Origin: Mycobacterium basiliense
GTDB lineage: Bacteria > Actinomycetota > Actinomycetes > Mycobacteriales > Mycobacteriaceae
Direction of reading: 5' to 3'
Assembly: GCF_900292015.1 (NCBI RefSeq)
Contig: NZ_LR130759.1
Span: 4,216,001-4,280,000, forward strand
Length of the DNA stretch: 64,000 bases
The notes under the pieces were generated by a model. The model did not search any database and was not told where the DNA came from. It worked only from the letters and a program-made list of their open reading frames with translations. Below are positions 30,484-39,102 of the stretch, one piece after another. The translations under genes and the position numbers were made by a program. The number at the start of each line of letters is the position of its first letter. The stretch's first letter is position 1.

Positions 30484-32263
30484 GAGGCCGCTTACCCGCA
30501 GCGACCTCATCGGGGTACTCGGCGTAATACGGCAGGTAGCCCTCGTTGCGGCCGGCCAACACATACAGCGGGTCTTCGATGCCAGCGCCGTAGGCCTGCT
30601 CGCGCAGCTCCACCTTTCGACTCTTGAACGTCGAGGTGTGCGCCATGGATTCGACCACCCGCACGAACAACGGCAGCGCATAGGCGGGCAGCTCGTCATA
30701 CACCGCGCGGGCCAACGAGTTCCCATCGAAGTCGGCGCCGTCGCGCAGCTTGACCGCGGCCATCCCGGCACGCCCGCCGGTGTTGGGTACCTCGACTCCG
30801 TACACCGTGCACTCCTCGACGGCCGGGTCCGTCGACAGGGCCGCTTCCACCTGCGTGGTCGCCACGTTTTCGCCCTTCCAGCGGAAGGTATCGCCCAGTC
30901 GGTCGACGAACGCGGCGTGACCCATACCTTGCGGGCTCATCACATCACCGGTGTTGAACCAGCAGTCGCCGTCGCGGAACGCGTTGCGCACCAACTTCTT
31001 CTCACTGGCCGCCGGGTCGGTGTAACCGTCGAACGGCTGCAGTCGATTGACCCGGCTGAGCAAGAGACCGGGTTCACCGGCCGGCACCCGGCGCACCCGG
31101 CCACTCTCGTCCCGCAACGGGGCCCCGGTGTCCGGGTCGTACTGCACGTAGGCCAGCGGCATCGGCGAGATCCCGGTGCTCCGAGGCACATTGAAGATGT
31201 TCACGAAAGCGGAGTTACCCTCGCTGGCGGCATAGAACTCACACACCCGCGCAATGCCGAACCGTTCGACGAACTGGTTCCAGATTTCCGGCCGTAGCCC
31301 GTTGCCGGCGATCACCCGCACCTGATGTGCGCGGTCGGTCGGTTTGGTCGGCTGATTCAGCAGGTAACGGCAGATTTCGCCGATGTAGACGAACGCGGTG
31401 GCGTTGGTGGCGATCACTTCGTCCCAGAACCGCGAGGCCGAGAACGACTTGCCCAGCGCCAAGGTCGCCCCGGAATTGATCACCGCCGACATCGCCACCG
31501 TTAGCGCATTGTTGTGGTACAGGGGCAGGCAGCAGTAAAGGGTGTCGGAGCTCTTCAGGCGCAGCCCCATGCCACCAAACACCGCCAGCGCACGTAGCCA
31601 CCGGTAGTGGGTCATCACGCTGGCCTTGGGGAATCCGGTGGTGCCCGAGGTGAAAATGTAGAACGCGGTGTCCTGGGCGCGCACCGCCGACGCCGACGCC
31701 GGGTTGCTGGCCGGTGCGGTCGCCGCAATGCGCTCCAGGTCTTCGATGGTCACCAGGGAGCCGGCCTCGCCGGCGCTTTCGCTGATGGCGCTGACCAGGT
31801 CAGACTCCGCGACGGTTACTTTCGCACCCAGCAGGCCCAGGCTGTGGGCAAGTACGTCCCCGCGCTGGTGATAGTTGAGCATGCCGGCGATGGCGCCGCA
31901 CTTGACGGCGGCCAACATCACCAGGACCGTATTGGGCGAGTTGCGCAGCATGATGCCGACCACGTCGCCGGGCCCCACACCACGGGCGGCCAGCACCGCA
32001 GCGTACCGGTTAGCGGTCGCATTGGCTTCCCGATAGGTCAGCTGTCGGTCGCCGAATTGCAGGAAGATCCGCTCACCGAAGCGAGCGGCCCGGTCCTGGA
32101 ACACCGAACCGATCGACGCCTTCGACGTCGGCCGCGCGAGCAGCCCGGTGACCGCCCCGCGCACGATCGACGGCGTGTCGGCCAGCACTGCGGGCAGCCG
32201 AGCCGCGACGTCGGTGAGCTTGACCCTGCTGCGCGCCCCGGCCTGGTGATCGTGATCGGACAC
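30476..32263 (-). CDS. fadD6: Long-chain fatty-acyl-CoA synthetase FadD6 (FATP/VLACS type)
   Basis: This 595-residue adenylate-forming enzyme activates fatty acids to acyl-CoA. It shows the AMP-binding P-loop YIFTSGTTGFPKASVM, the substrate-site segment CEFYAASEGNS, the adenine/hinge motif GDCWFNTGDV and the C-terminal catalytic region DRLGDTFRWKGENVATTQVE. The last is diagnostic of the fatty-acid-transport-protein subgroup. The GTG at 32263 (MSDHDHQAG) is chosen over the longer frame from 32380 because it matches the remembered FadD6 N-terminus. The stop lies in an 8-bp tandem repeat. Confidence 0.93.
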   Translation of the reverse strand: MSDHDHQAGARSRVKLTDVAARLPAVLADTPSIVRGAVTGLLARPTSKASIGSVFQDRAARFGERIFLQFGDRQLTYREANATANRYAAVLAARGVGPGDVVGIMLRNSPNTVLVMLAAVKCGAIAGMLNYHQRGDVLAHSLGLLGAKVTVAESDLVSAISESAGEAGSLVTIEDLERIAATAPASNPASASAVRAQDTAFYIFTSGTTGFPKASVMTHYRWLRALAVFGGMGLRLKSSDTLYCCLPLYHNNALTVAMSAVINSGATLALGKSFSASRFWDEVIATNATAFVYIGEICRYLLNQPTKPTDRAHQVRVIAGNGLRPEIWNQFVERFGIARVCEFYAASEGNSAFVNIFNVPRSTGISPMPLAYVQYDPDTGAPLRDESGRVRRVPAGEPGLLLSRVNRLQPFDGYTDPAASEKKLVRNAFRDGDCWFNTGDVMSPQGMGHAAFVDRLGDTFRWKGENVATTQVEAALSTDPAVEECTVYGVEVPNTGGRAGMAAVKLRDGADFDGNSLARAVYDELPAYALPLFVRVVESMAHTSTFKSRKVELREQAYGAGIEDPLYVLAGRNEGYLPYYAEYPDEVAAGKRPRG

Positions 32264-32348
32264 TGATCCCTCGATTCGTTCAGAGCAAGTTCGGCGGCGA
32301 GTTTTGGCGGCCAGCCTAACGGGATCGACCAAGCGTCGCCGACGGGCC

Positions 32349-32906
32349 TCAGACAGGTGCGCAGGCGTGCAGCGCGCCATCGATGGTGTCGACGACGATC
32401 AGTCGTTGCATCGCTGGCCTGGACACGTAGCCGGTATCGACCAAACCGTGCAGCCACGCCCGCAGACCGTCGAAATGTCCCCACGGATCCAACACCACGA
32501 TGGGTTTTTCGTGCATGCCGAGATATCCCTCGGTCCAGACGTCCAACAGCTCGTCCAGAGTGCCGACGCCGCCGGGCAAGGCGATGAACGCGTCGGCGCG
32601 ATCCTCCATGACCTGTTTCCGCTCCCACATGGTGTCAGTGACGATCAGCTCGTCGGCATCGTCGTCGGCCAACTCGCGGTACACCAGCATCTTGGGGATC
32701 ACACCGATGGTCCAACCACCGCGGGCCCGCGCCGCCGAGGCGACGGCCCCCATCGCCGAAACGTGGCCACCGCCCCACACCAGTTTCCAGCCCTGCGCGG
32801 CGATCGCCGCGCCGACCTCAGCGGCGAGATCCAACAGTTCCGGGTGTGTCGGTGCGGCCGCACAGTACACGGCCACCGTCCAGGATCTGTCGTCGCTCGC
32901 GCTCAT
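32349..32906 (-). CDS. LOG-family protein, cytokinin-riboside phosphoribohydrolase type (Rv1205-like)
   Basis: The 185-residue Rossmann protein carries both LOG motifs: GGGHVSAMGAVASAA and PGGVGTLDELLDVWT (PGGxGTxxE), with ELIVTDTMWERK between them. LOG enzymes release free cytokinin base from its riboside 5'-monophosphate. The M. tuberculosis orthologue Rv1205 is linked to cytokinin accumulation and NO sensitivity when not degraded by the proteasome. It heads the minus-strand run ahead of fadD6 and is divergent from the STAND protein across 65 bases. Confidence 0.92.
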   Translation of the reverse strand: MSASDDRSWTVAVYCAAAPTHPELLDLAAEVGAAIAAQGWKLVWGGGHVSAMGAVASAARARGGWTIGVIPKMLVYRELADDDADELIVTDTMWERKQVMEDRADAFIALPGGVGTLDELLDVWTEGYLGMHEKPIVVLDPWGHFDGLRAWLHGLVDTGYVSRPAMQRLIVVDTIDGALHACAPV

Positions 32907-32971
32907 ACACCGAAACGTAGACCACCGGTGTCCAACCCGGGAAGGTTTATTCCCGGCGATAAAATTCGGCG

Positions 32972-35125
32972 ATGCCGATTCGATGGAACGTCCCCCAACA
33001 CGTGACCGCCTTGGAGCAGTTGGACGTTGCGTTGAGCGAGTCGGCGCAACCGGGCGCAGTGGTGCTCGGACCCGACGGCGTCGGCAAATCCACGCTGGCC
33101 CGCTTGGCCGCCGAGCACTTCCTCCACGGACATCCGGGCACCATCACCCGTTGGGTCACCGGAACGCCAACCGAGCGCACCGTCCCGTTTGGAGCCTTCA
33201 GCCACCTGGTGGAGATCGCCGAGATCGGCAAGCCCGCCGCCCTGCTGCGTGCGGCCCGGGCATCGTTGGGCCGCAACATCCCTCAGGGCGATCTGCTGCT
33301 GGTCGTCGACGACGCGCACGATCTGGACATCCTTTCGGCGACTATGGTCTACCAGCTTGCGCTGGCCGGTAGGACCCGAATGATCGTCACCGCACGCGGT
33401 CCGGATTATGGGCCCGCCCCCGAGGCCATCGCCGCGTTGTGGACCGACGGACTGTTGGTGCGTATCGATGTCGACCCGCCCGGCGGAGTAACCAAACAGT
33501 CCGAGCCCGCCGACGTCGACGAATACATCGCCGAATTGCCTGAGCCGGCGCGCGCCGTGCTGGACTACCTCGCCGTCGAGGAGCCACTGTCGCTGGCCGA
33601 TCTCACCGACCTCGCCGGCGAAGGCGCGGTGGCCCAAGCAGCGGAATTGGGCGCGGCGGAAACCCGGGTCCGCGGCGAACCCGACGACGAGCCGGTGGTG
33701 TACACGGCGCACCCGTTGTTCGCCAAACGAGCGTGCGCCGCGCTAGGCCCCGAGGGGGCCAGACGACGCCGTACCGAATTGGTCACCCAGCTTTCGCAAC
33801 ATCCGTCCGACCACCCCAGCGACCGGCTGCGGCTGGCGTCGCTGGCACTGGATAGCGACGCGCCACAACCGCTAGATGAGGTGGTGGAGTCCGCTCAGCA
33901 GGCGCTGCGGCTAGGCGATCTGGCACTTGCCGAGCGATTGGCTCGGGCCGCGCTGGACCGCTCAGGCGGCTTGGAGCCACGGCTGGTCCTGGGCCAGGCA
34001 CTGGCCTGGCGAGGTCGCGGCCGCGAAGCCGGCACCGTGCTGGCGGCCGTGGACCCAGCCGATCTGTCGGAGACAGATCTGATGGCCTGGGCGGTACCAC
34101 GGGCGGCCAACCAGTTCTGGATGCTCGGCGAGCCCGAGCGGGCCACCGCATTCCTGCAGACGACCCGCAAACGGGTCACCGATCCGACGGCGCGTACCAC
34201 CCTGGATGCGCTGACGGCGACGTTCGCGATGAACGCTGGAAACCTGCCGCTGGCCATCACATTGGCCACGGACGCGCTGTCGCAACCTTCGGCTGACGAC
34301 ACCGCGATCTCCTGGGCGGCCAGCACCGCCGCGTTGTCTTCGGCGCGAATGGGCCGGTTCGCCGAGGTTGAACGGTTAGCCGAGCGGGCGTCGGGTGCCG
34401 AGCATCCGGGACTGTTGCGGTTCACCGTCGGCCTGGGTCAGATCACGTCGTTGTTGATGGCCGGTGAAGTTGCGCGGGCGCATACCCTGGCCCAGCAGTT
34501 CACCGATTTCGCCGAGCTGCAGCAACCCGGCCGCGCCATCGGTGAAGTGTTGCTGGCACAGGTGCTTATCGTCGAGGGCGAATTCGCCGCTGCGGCCTCG
34601 CTGTTGGAGCCCACAGCGGCGGAATTGGAGCGCTCCGGATATTCGTGGGGCCCGCTGTCCCTAATGTTGCTGGCGACCGCTATCGCCCAGCAGGGCGACA
34701 TCGCTGAGTCAGCAAAAGCATTGCGGCGGGCGGAAACTCGACACGGTACCAAGTCTGCTCTGTTCGCGCCCGAGCTGGGGCTGGCCCGCGCGTGGACCAA
34801 GGCGACCGCCCGTGACAAGGCCGGCGCCATCGCGGATACTCGCGACGCGGCCCGGACCGCTGAGCGGGGTGCGCAGTCGGCGGTGGCGCTACGCGCCTGG
34901 CATGATGCCGTTCGTCTCGGCGACGTCCGCGCCGTGGACCCGGTGACTCGGTTGGCCGCCGAGATCGACTGCGCCGTAGGCAATATCGTTGCCCGGCATG
35001 CCCGGGCCCTGGCCGCCGACGATGCCGCGGCGCTGGCGGCGGTGGCCGACGAGTTGGCCGCGATTGGTATGCACGCGGCGGCCGCCGATGCAGCCGGTCA
35101 GGCGGAGCGCTCGGCCAACCGCTAG
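32972..35125 (+). CDS. STAND/LuxR-like ATPase without the C-terminal HTH (Rv1204c-like)
   Basis: The 717-residue protein begins MPIRWNVPQHVTALEQLDVA and has Walker A GPDGVGKST (residues 33-41), LLVVDDAHDLDILSATMVYQ as Walker B, and a long helical TPR-type middle and end. The layout parallels the LuxR protein at 10309-12981, including the shared GAF and DDAH-LD-LSA-VY motifs, but the sequence stops at AAADAAGQAERSANR, where the paralogue still has 70 residues including the LuxR HTH. No HTH can be read in any frame downstream. It may act as a signalling ATPase without direct DNA binding. H37Rv Rv1204c is, as I recall, shorter. Confidence 0.85.
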   Translation: MPIRWNVPQHVTALEQLDVALSESAQPGAVVLGPDGVGKSTLARLAAEHFLHGHPGTITRWVTGTPTERTVPFGAFSHLVEIAEIGKPAALLRAARASLGRNIPQGDLLLVVDDAHDLDILSATMVYQLALAGRTRMIVTARGPDYGPAPEAIAALWTDGLLVRIDVDPPGGVTKQSEPADVDEYIAELPEPARAVLDYLAVEEPLSLADLTDLAGEGAVAQAAELGAAETRVRGEPDDEPVVYTAHPLFAKRACAALGPEGARRRRTELVTQLSQHPSDHPSDRLRLASLALDSDAPQPLDEVVESAQQALRLGDLALAERLARAALDRSGGLEPRLVLGQALAWRGRGREAGTVLAAVDPADLSETDLMAWAVPRAANQFWMLGEPERATAFLQTTRKRVTDPTARTTLDALTATFAMNAGNLPLAITLATDALSQPSADDTAISWAASTAALSSARMGRFAEVERLAERASGAEHPGLLRFTVGLGQITSLLMAGEVARAHTLAQQFTDFAELQQPGRAIGEVLLAQVLIVEGEFAAAASLLEPTAAELERSGYSWGPLSLMLLATAIAQQGDIAESAKALRRAETRHGTKSALFAPELGLARAWTKATARDKAGAIADTRDAARTAERGAQSAVALRAWHDAVRLGDVRAVDPVTRLAAEIDCAVGNIVARHARALAADDAAALAAVADELAAIGMHAAAADAAGQAERSANR

Positions 35126-35136
35126 CTGGCCGCTAT

Positions 35137-35670
35137 TCCCGGGCAGGTGGTGACGGCGATTCGGACCCCGACCCGCCCACGTCGGTGTTCGTCGAGCCAA
35201 AAACCTTGTCCAGCCAAGGTATTCACACCGACCTGGGCACCGCGGCCGACCCGCTGACCGAGTTCGGGTTCCATGACTACTGCGCCTTCGAGTCAGCGAT
35301 ACCCGCAAACGTGGGCTGTGCCGGGCAAGACGGTGTCACCTTTCTCAGCTCGACCCGGCACAACCACCTCAGCAAATACCGGGCTTGGTAACGGAATTCG
35401 GCGCTACCGACAACGTGGAAAACATCGCCGAGGTGATGGGCAAGGCGGACCTGCACAAGATCTGCTGGCTGTATTGGGCTTATACCGGCAACGACAAGAC
35501 GAGCCAATCGCGAAACGCCCAGGCCCTGGTTTACGACCCAGCCCGCCGCCGGCCGGCAGCAACGTCCGAGCGTCAATGGCGGCGAAATCGTTTCGGCGCC
35601 CAACGCGCCCGTGCTGACCGTGGTGGCTCATGTCGGCGCCGAACGCGTCGATGTCGTCGTGACCCCCTGA
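35137..35670 (+). pseudogene. Frameshifted 3' remnant of a GH5 / endoglycoceramidase-type glycosidase
   Basis: Pieces of one protein are readable in successive frames: AIPGQVVTAIR near 35137, then VFVEPKTLSSQGIHTDLGTA to FESAIPANVGCAGQDGVTF and RHNH (35185-35370). LVTEFGATDNVENIAEVMGK and KICWLYWAYTGNDKTSQS follow (35385-35515), and finally SVNGGEIVSAPNAPVLTVVA to VDVVVTP with TGA at 35668. The TEFG and WLYWAYTGND motifs are those of endoglycoceramidase-like GH5 enzymes, with the Glu of TEFG as expected nucleophile. The N-terminal half is missing and there are at least three frame changes, so it is not functional. The family call is from motif memory. Confidence 0.75.
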
Positions 35671-35689
35671 CGCCGGCGCCGCCCGGGGG

Positions 35690-36754
35690 CTAGCCGCCCA
35701 GGTAACGGCGCAACATCTGCACGGTGGCGGTGATCGTTCCGATCGGCACCCGTTCGTCGCGGCAGTGCGCCAGATTCGGGTCGCCGGGCCCGTAGTTGAC
35801 CGCCGGTATGCCCCGGGCGGCGAATCGGGAAACATCCGTCCAGCCGTATTTCGCTCGAACCTGGCCGCCGGCGGCCGCCACCAACGCCTTGGCGGCCGGT
35901 TGTGCCAGCCCGGGCAACGCGCCCGCCGCGGCATCGGTCTGCTCGATCTGCACGTCGAGCCCGTCGAAGACTTCGCGCACATGCTGCAGCGCCGCACTCG
36001 GCGAGCGGTCCGGCGCAAAGCGATAGTTGACCGTCACCGAAGCCTGGTCCGGAATTACGTTGCCGGCCACACCGCCGTCGATGCGCACCGCCGACAAACC
36101 CTCCCGGTAGGTGCAACCGTCGATGTCGACGCTGCGCGCCTGGTAACGGGCCAACCGGTCCAGCACGGCGTTCAGTTTGTGAATTGCGTTGTCACCCAGC
36201 CAGGAACGTGCTGAATGCGCGCGGGCTCCGGTCACGGTGATGACGACGCGCAGCGTGCCCTGACAACCGGCTTCGATGTAGCCCGACGTGGGCTCGCCCA
36301 GGATGGCGACATCGGCGGCCAGCCAGTCCGGCAACTCGCGCTCGATCCGACCCAAACCGTTTGCCGCCGCCTCGATTTCCTCGCAGTCGTAAAAGACCAG
36401 TGTCAGGTCGTGTACCGGCTCGGCCACGGTGGCCGCCAGATGTAGGAATACCGCGTCGCCGGATTTCATGTCGGCCGCGCCGCACCCATGCAGCTCCCCG
36501 TTCTCGCGACGGCTGGGCAGGTTGTCGGCCACCGGCACGGTGTCCAGATGTCCGGCCAGCAGCACCCGCGCGGGCCGGTTCAGCCCGGTCCGGGCGAGCA
36601 CCGCGTTGCCGTTGCGAATGATCTCAAAACCCGACGTCTGGGCGCGCAACGCCGCTTCCACCTCGTTAGCGATGCGCGCCTCGTTCCGCGATTCGCTCGG
36701 GATATCGATCAACGCGGCGGTCAGGTCAATCGGATCCCCGCGCAAGTCCAACAC
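35690..36754 (-). CDS. dapE: Succinyl-diaminopimelate desuccinylase
   Basis: DapE hydrolyses N-succinyl-LL-diaminopimelate in lysine and peptidoglycan precursor synthesis. The 354-residue M20 metallopeptidase shows zinc and catalytic motifs [21 protein letters not shown] and YDCEEIEAA. The dimerisation insert follows ([19 protein letters not shown]), and the C-terminal part is [20 protein letters not shown]. The GTG at 36754 ([11 protein letters not shown]) gives the M. tuberculosis length; the open frame to 37024 overlaps the divergent dapD and is rejected. dapD, an earlier step of the same pathway, starts 65 bases away on the other strand. Confidence 0.95.
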   Translation of the reverse strand: MLDLRGDPIDLTAALIDIPSESRNEARIANEVEAALRAQTSGFEIIRNGNAVLARTGLNRPARVLLAGHLDTVPVADNLPSRRENGELHGCGAADMKSGDAVFLHLAATVAEPVHDLTLVFYDCEEIEAAANGLGRIERELPDWLAADVAILGEPTSGYIEAGCQGTLRVVITVTGARAHSARSWLGDNAIHKLNAVLDRLARYQARSVDIDGCTYREGLSAVRIDGGVAGNVIPDQASVTVNYRFAPDRSPSAALQHVREVFDGLDVQIEQTDAAAGALPGLAQPAAKALVAAAGGQVRAKYGWTDVSRFAARGIPAVNYGPGDPNLAHCRDERVPIGTITATVQMLRRYLGG

Positions 36755-36818
36755 CGCTCCAGGGTAGATCCCAGCCGGGTGCGCGCCGGCCCGACGGCAC
36801 AAAGTAGCGTGTCCAGGC

Positions 36819-37763
36819 GTGACTGGAGCAGCTGGCATCGGCTTGGCGACCCTCGCCTCCGATGGATCGGTCCTCGACACCTGGTTTCCCGCCCCGGAAC
36901 TGACCGAACCGGGTAGCAGCGCGACATCGCGGCTGGCCGCGTCCGACGTTCCTGCCGAGCTGGCCGCGTTGATCGGTCGCGACGACGACCGTGGGACGGA
37001 GGTCATCGCGGTGCGTACGGTCATCGGTGCACTCGACGATGTCGCCGCCGACGCCTACGACGCCTATCTGCGGCTGCACCTGCTCTCTCACCGCCTGGTC
37101 GCGCCGCACGGGCTGAACGCCGGCGGCTTGTTCGGGGTATTGACCAATGTGGTGTGGACTAATCGCGGACCATGCGCAATCGAAGGTTTCGAAGCGGTGC
37201 GGGCCCGGCTCCGCCGGCGCGGAACAGTGACGGTCTATGGCATCGACAAATTCCCGCGGATGGTCGACTACGTCATGCCCAGTGGTGTACGGATCGCCGA
37301 TGCCGACCGGGTGCGTTTGGGTGCCCACCTGGCACCGGGCACCACGGTGATGCATGAGGGCTTCGTCAACTACAACGCCGGCACCCTGGGCGCCTCCATG
37401 GTCGAGGGCCGCATTTCGGCGGGCGTGGTAGTGGGTGACGGCTCCGACGTCGGCGGCGGAGCGTCCATCATGGGCACGCTGTCCGGAGGTGGCACACAAG
37501 TTATTTCGATCGGGAAACGCTGCCTACTGGGCGCCAACGCCGGGCTGGGTATCTCCCTGGGCGACGACTGCGTGGTGGAGGCCGGGTTGTACGTCACGGC
37601 CGGCACCAAGGTCACCACCCCGGACGGCAGCACGGTCAGGGCGCGCGAGCTGTCCGGCAGCAACAATCTGTTGTTCCGCCGCAACTCAGTGACCGGAGCG
37701 GTCGAGGTGGTGGCGCGCAACGGTCAGGGCATCGCACTCAACGAGGATCTGCACGCCAACTAG
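36819..37763 (+). CDS. dapD: Tetrahydrodipicolinate N-succinyltransferase
   Basis: This 314-residue left-handed beta-helix acyltransferase succinylates tetrahydrodipicolinate in the meso-DAP/lysine pathway. The hexapeptide repeat region runs from [20 protein letters not shown] through [20 protein letters not shown] to [20 protein letters not shown], and the mycobacterial N-terminal domain precedes it. The GTG at 36819 ([12 protein letters not shown]) is used; H37Rv DapD is annotated three residues longer. It shares a 64-bp divergent promoter region with dapE. Confidence 0.95.
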   Translation: MTGAAGIGLATLASDGSVLDTWFPAPELTEPGSSATSRLAASDVPAELAALIGRDDDRGTEVIAVRTVIGALDDVAADAYDAYLRLHLLSHRLVAPHGLNAGGLFGVLTNVVWTNRGPCAIEGFEAVRARLRRRGTVTVYGIDKFPRMVDYVMPSGVRIADADRVRLGAHLAPGTTVMHEGFVNYNAGTLGASMVEGRISAGVVVGDGSDVGGGASIMGTLSGGGTQVISIGKRCLLGANAGLGISLGDDCVVEAGLYVTAGTKVTTPDGSTVRARELSGSNNLLFRRNSVTGAVEVVARNGQGIALNEDLHAN

Positions 37764-37780
37764 CTAGCGGCCTGGCCGCG

Positions 37781-38281
37781 TCACCATAGGTCGGGTTCGC
37801 GGTAGAGGTTGGCGGGATCGAATTCGGCCTCTCCCCGAGCGGCTTCACCGACGATGTCGAGAATCCGGTAGAGCTCGCGGGCTCCCTCAGCGCCAACACG
37901 CTCGTGGATCACCCGGTCGAGGTCGGCCGCCGCGCGCTGACGCACGGTCACGTACTCGATCGCTTTCGGAGTAAGTTCAACCACCTTCTCGCGCTGGTCG
38001 GTCGCAGACGGCGTGGTCTGCACGTAGCCGCGATCGCGCAGTTCGGCGACGAGCTTGCTGGCCGCCTGTCGACTGACGCCGAATTGTCGGCCCATCTGCG
38101 AGATCGTCATCGGCCCCGGTAGCGCGTAAAGGGCAAACACGTAGTTCATTGAAAAACGCCGGCGCTCGAAGCCTGCGGCCTCCATCTCGGTATCAACCCG
38201 ATGGACGTAGCTCCACCAGGCGACCCGAAGCCCCTGGCCGAGGGGCGTCTGTGGTGACCGATAAAGCGACTCGTCAAACAT
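37781..38281 (-). CDS. MarR-family transcriptional regulator
   Basis: This 166-residue winged-helix regulator has the MarR core PGPMTISQMGRQFGVSRQAA followed by SKLVAELRDRGYVQTTPSATDQREKVVELT, the recognition helix and beta-wing with the conserved DQRxKxVxLT. The ATG at 38281 (MFDESLYRSP) is favoured over a TTG three codons upstream. Its start abuts a set of TTGACAAT/ATTGTCAA inverted elements shared with the divergent small secreted protein gene, so it probably represses itself and that gene. I do not recall a MarR gene at this place in H37Rv. Confidence 0.9.
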   Translation of the reverse strand: MFDESLYRSPQTPLGQGLRVAWWSYVHRVDTEMEAAGFERRRFSMNYVFALYALPGPMTISQMGRQFGVSRQAASKLVAELRDRGYVQTTPSATDQREKVVELTPKAIEYVTVRQRAAADLDRVIHERVGAEGARELYRILDIVGEAARGEAEFDPANLYREPDLW

Positions 38282-38338
38282 GGTTGACAATCTAGCTCAT
38301 GGGCCCTACTCTTCAAATTGTCAACCGTATATGACAAT
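38282..38338. promoter_or_regulatory. MarR operator/promoter module, copy 1
   Basis: GGTTGACAAT (38282-38291) is followed by its reverse complement ATTGTCAACC (38317-38326), and the latter forms a second palindrome, ATTGTCA-N8-TGACAAT (38317-38338). The module lies between the MarR start at 38281 and the secreted-protein gene. The same three elements with almost the same spacing recur at 40873-40928. Confidence 0.75.
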
Positions 38339-38480
38339 TTTGGTGGTGAGCGTGATCCTCGAACCTGGCATGGAACGACCGGCTACCCCGGCCGCCCATA
38401 CCAATAAGCCCGAGTTCTTCCGCGTCGACAACGCGAGCTTTGTTGGGGGAACGCCTTCACCGCCCAGAAAGGAAACTGAA

Positions 38481-38798
38481 ATGTCAAAGATCCGCACCTT
38501 GTCGGCAGGTGTTATGTGCGCAGTTGGCTTAGCGCTGGCGGGGGTCGTGGTGGCACCCGCGATTGCGCTCGCAGACCCGGGTCCGGTGGGTGGTCCACAG
38601 CACCCCGGCCCCGGGGTCCCCGGCCACCCCGCCCCTGGAGCTCCGCTCCAGCCGGGCCCAGGCGACCCACTGCATCCAGCCCCGGGGGCTCCGATGCACC
38701 CGGTCCCACCGCCGGACCACCCGATCTACCACTACGGCGATGACTTGACCCACCCGGTCTGGTCGGCCACACACCCAGTTTGGGCGCTGGCTCCCTAG
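38481..38798 (+). CDS. Small secreted Pro/His-rich protein, paralogue 1
   Basis: This 105-residue protein has a signal peptide (MSKIRTLSAGVMCAVGLALA, then GVVVAPAIALADP with cleavage probably after ALA). A low-complexity Pro/Gly/His region with HPAPGAP- and HPGPG-type repeats follows, then the C-terminal motif HYGDDLTHPVWSATHPVWALAP. The ATG at 38481, 8 bases after AAGGAAA, starts a normal signal peptide; the longer open frame back to 38280 crosses the operators. It is divergent from marR with a shared control region. A paralogue lies at 41038. No known function; extracellular location and possible metal or surface binding through the His/Pro repeats are inference. Confidence 0.8.
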   Translation: MSKIRTLSAGVMCAVGLALAGVVVAPAIALADPGPVGGPQHPGPGVPGHPAPGAPLQPGPGDPLHPAPGAPMHPVPPPDHPIYHYGDDLTHPVWSATHPVWALAP

Positions 38799-38822
38799 TA
38801 GCCCGCACAACCGGAAGATCGT

Positions 38823-38861
38823 TCTGCCCCGGCCACACGCTAGCCACGTGGCCGGGGCAGA
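38823..38861 (+). terminator. Hairpin terminator after secreted protein 1
   Basis: Perfect 14-base arms, TCTGCCCCGGCCAC (38823-38836) and its complement (38848-38861), with an 11-base loop, start 25 bases after the stop. There is no strong U-tract, which is usual for mycobacterial terminators. The remaining sequence to 39102 shows nothing I recognise. Confidence 0.75.
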
Positions 38862-39102
38862 GCCTTTCACTACGACCGGTCTCATCGCGTTGGCCCGATT
38901 GGAATCTCGGATGATTGCTCAATTCGGGCACGGCACCTGCCGGTTCTGGACCACGCCGTGAGGCCCAGCCGTGTTGCCGTGCCCTTCGACTCCTGCGGCG
39001 CCGCGATAACCCTGGCCAGCGACCCTGGCTTTTCCAAAATCACTTCCCTGCAATCGAATTCGCATCCGCAGGACCTGGGCACGCAACCAGCCGGCCCGCC
39101 GG

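Noticed and set aside
36755..37024. N-terminal extension of dapE
   Set aside because: It overlaps the well-supported divergent dapD and does not belong to the M20 family fold; the GTG at 36754 gives the expected length.
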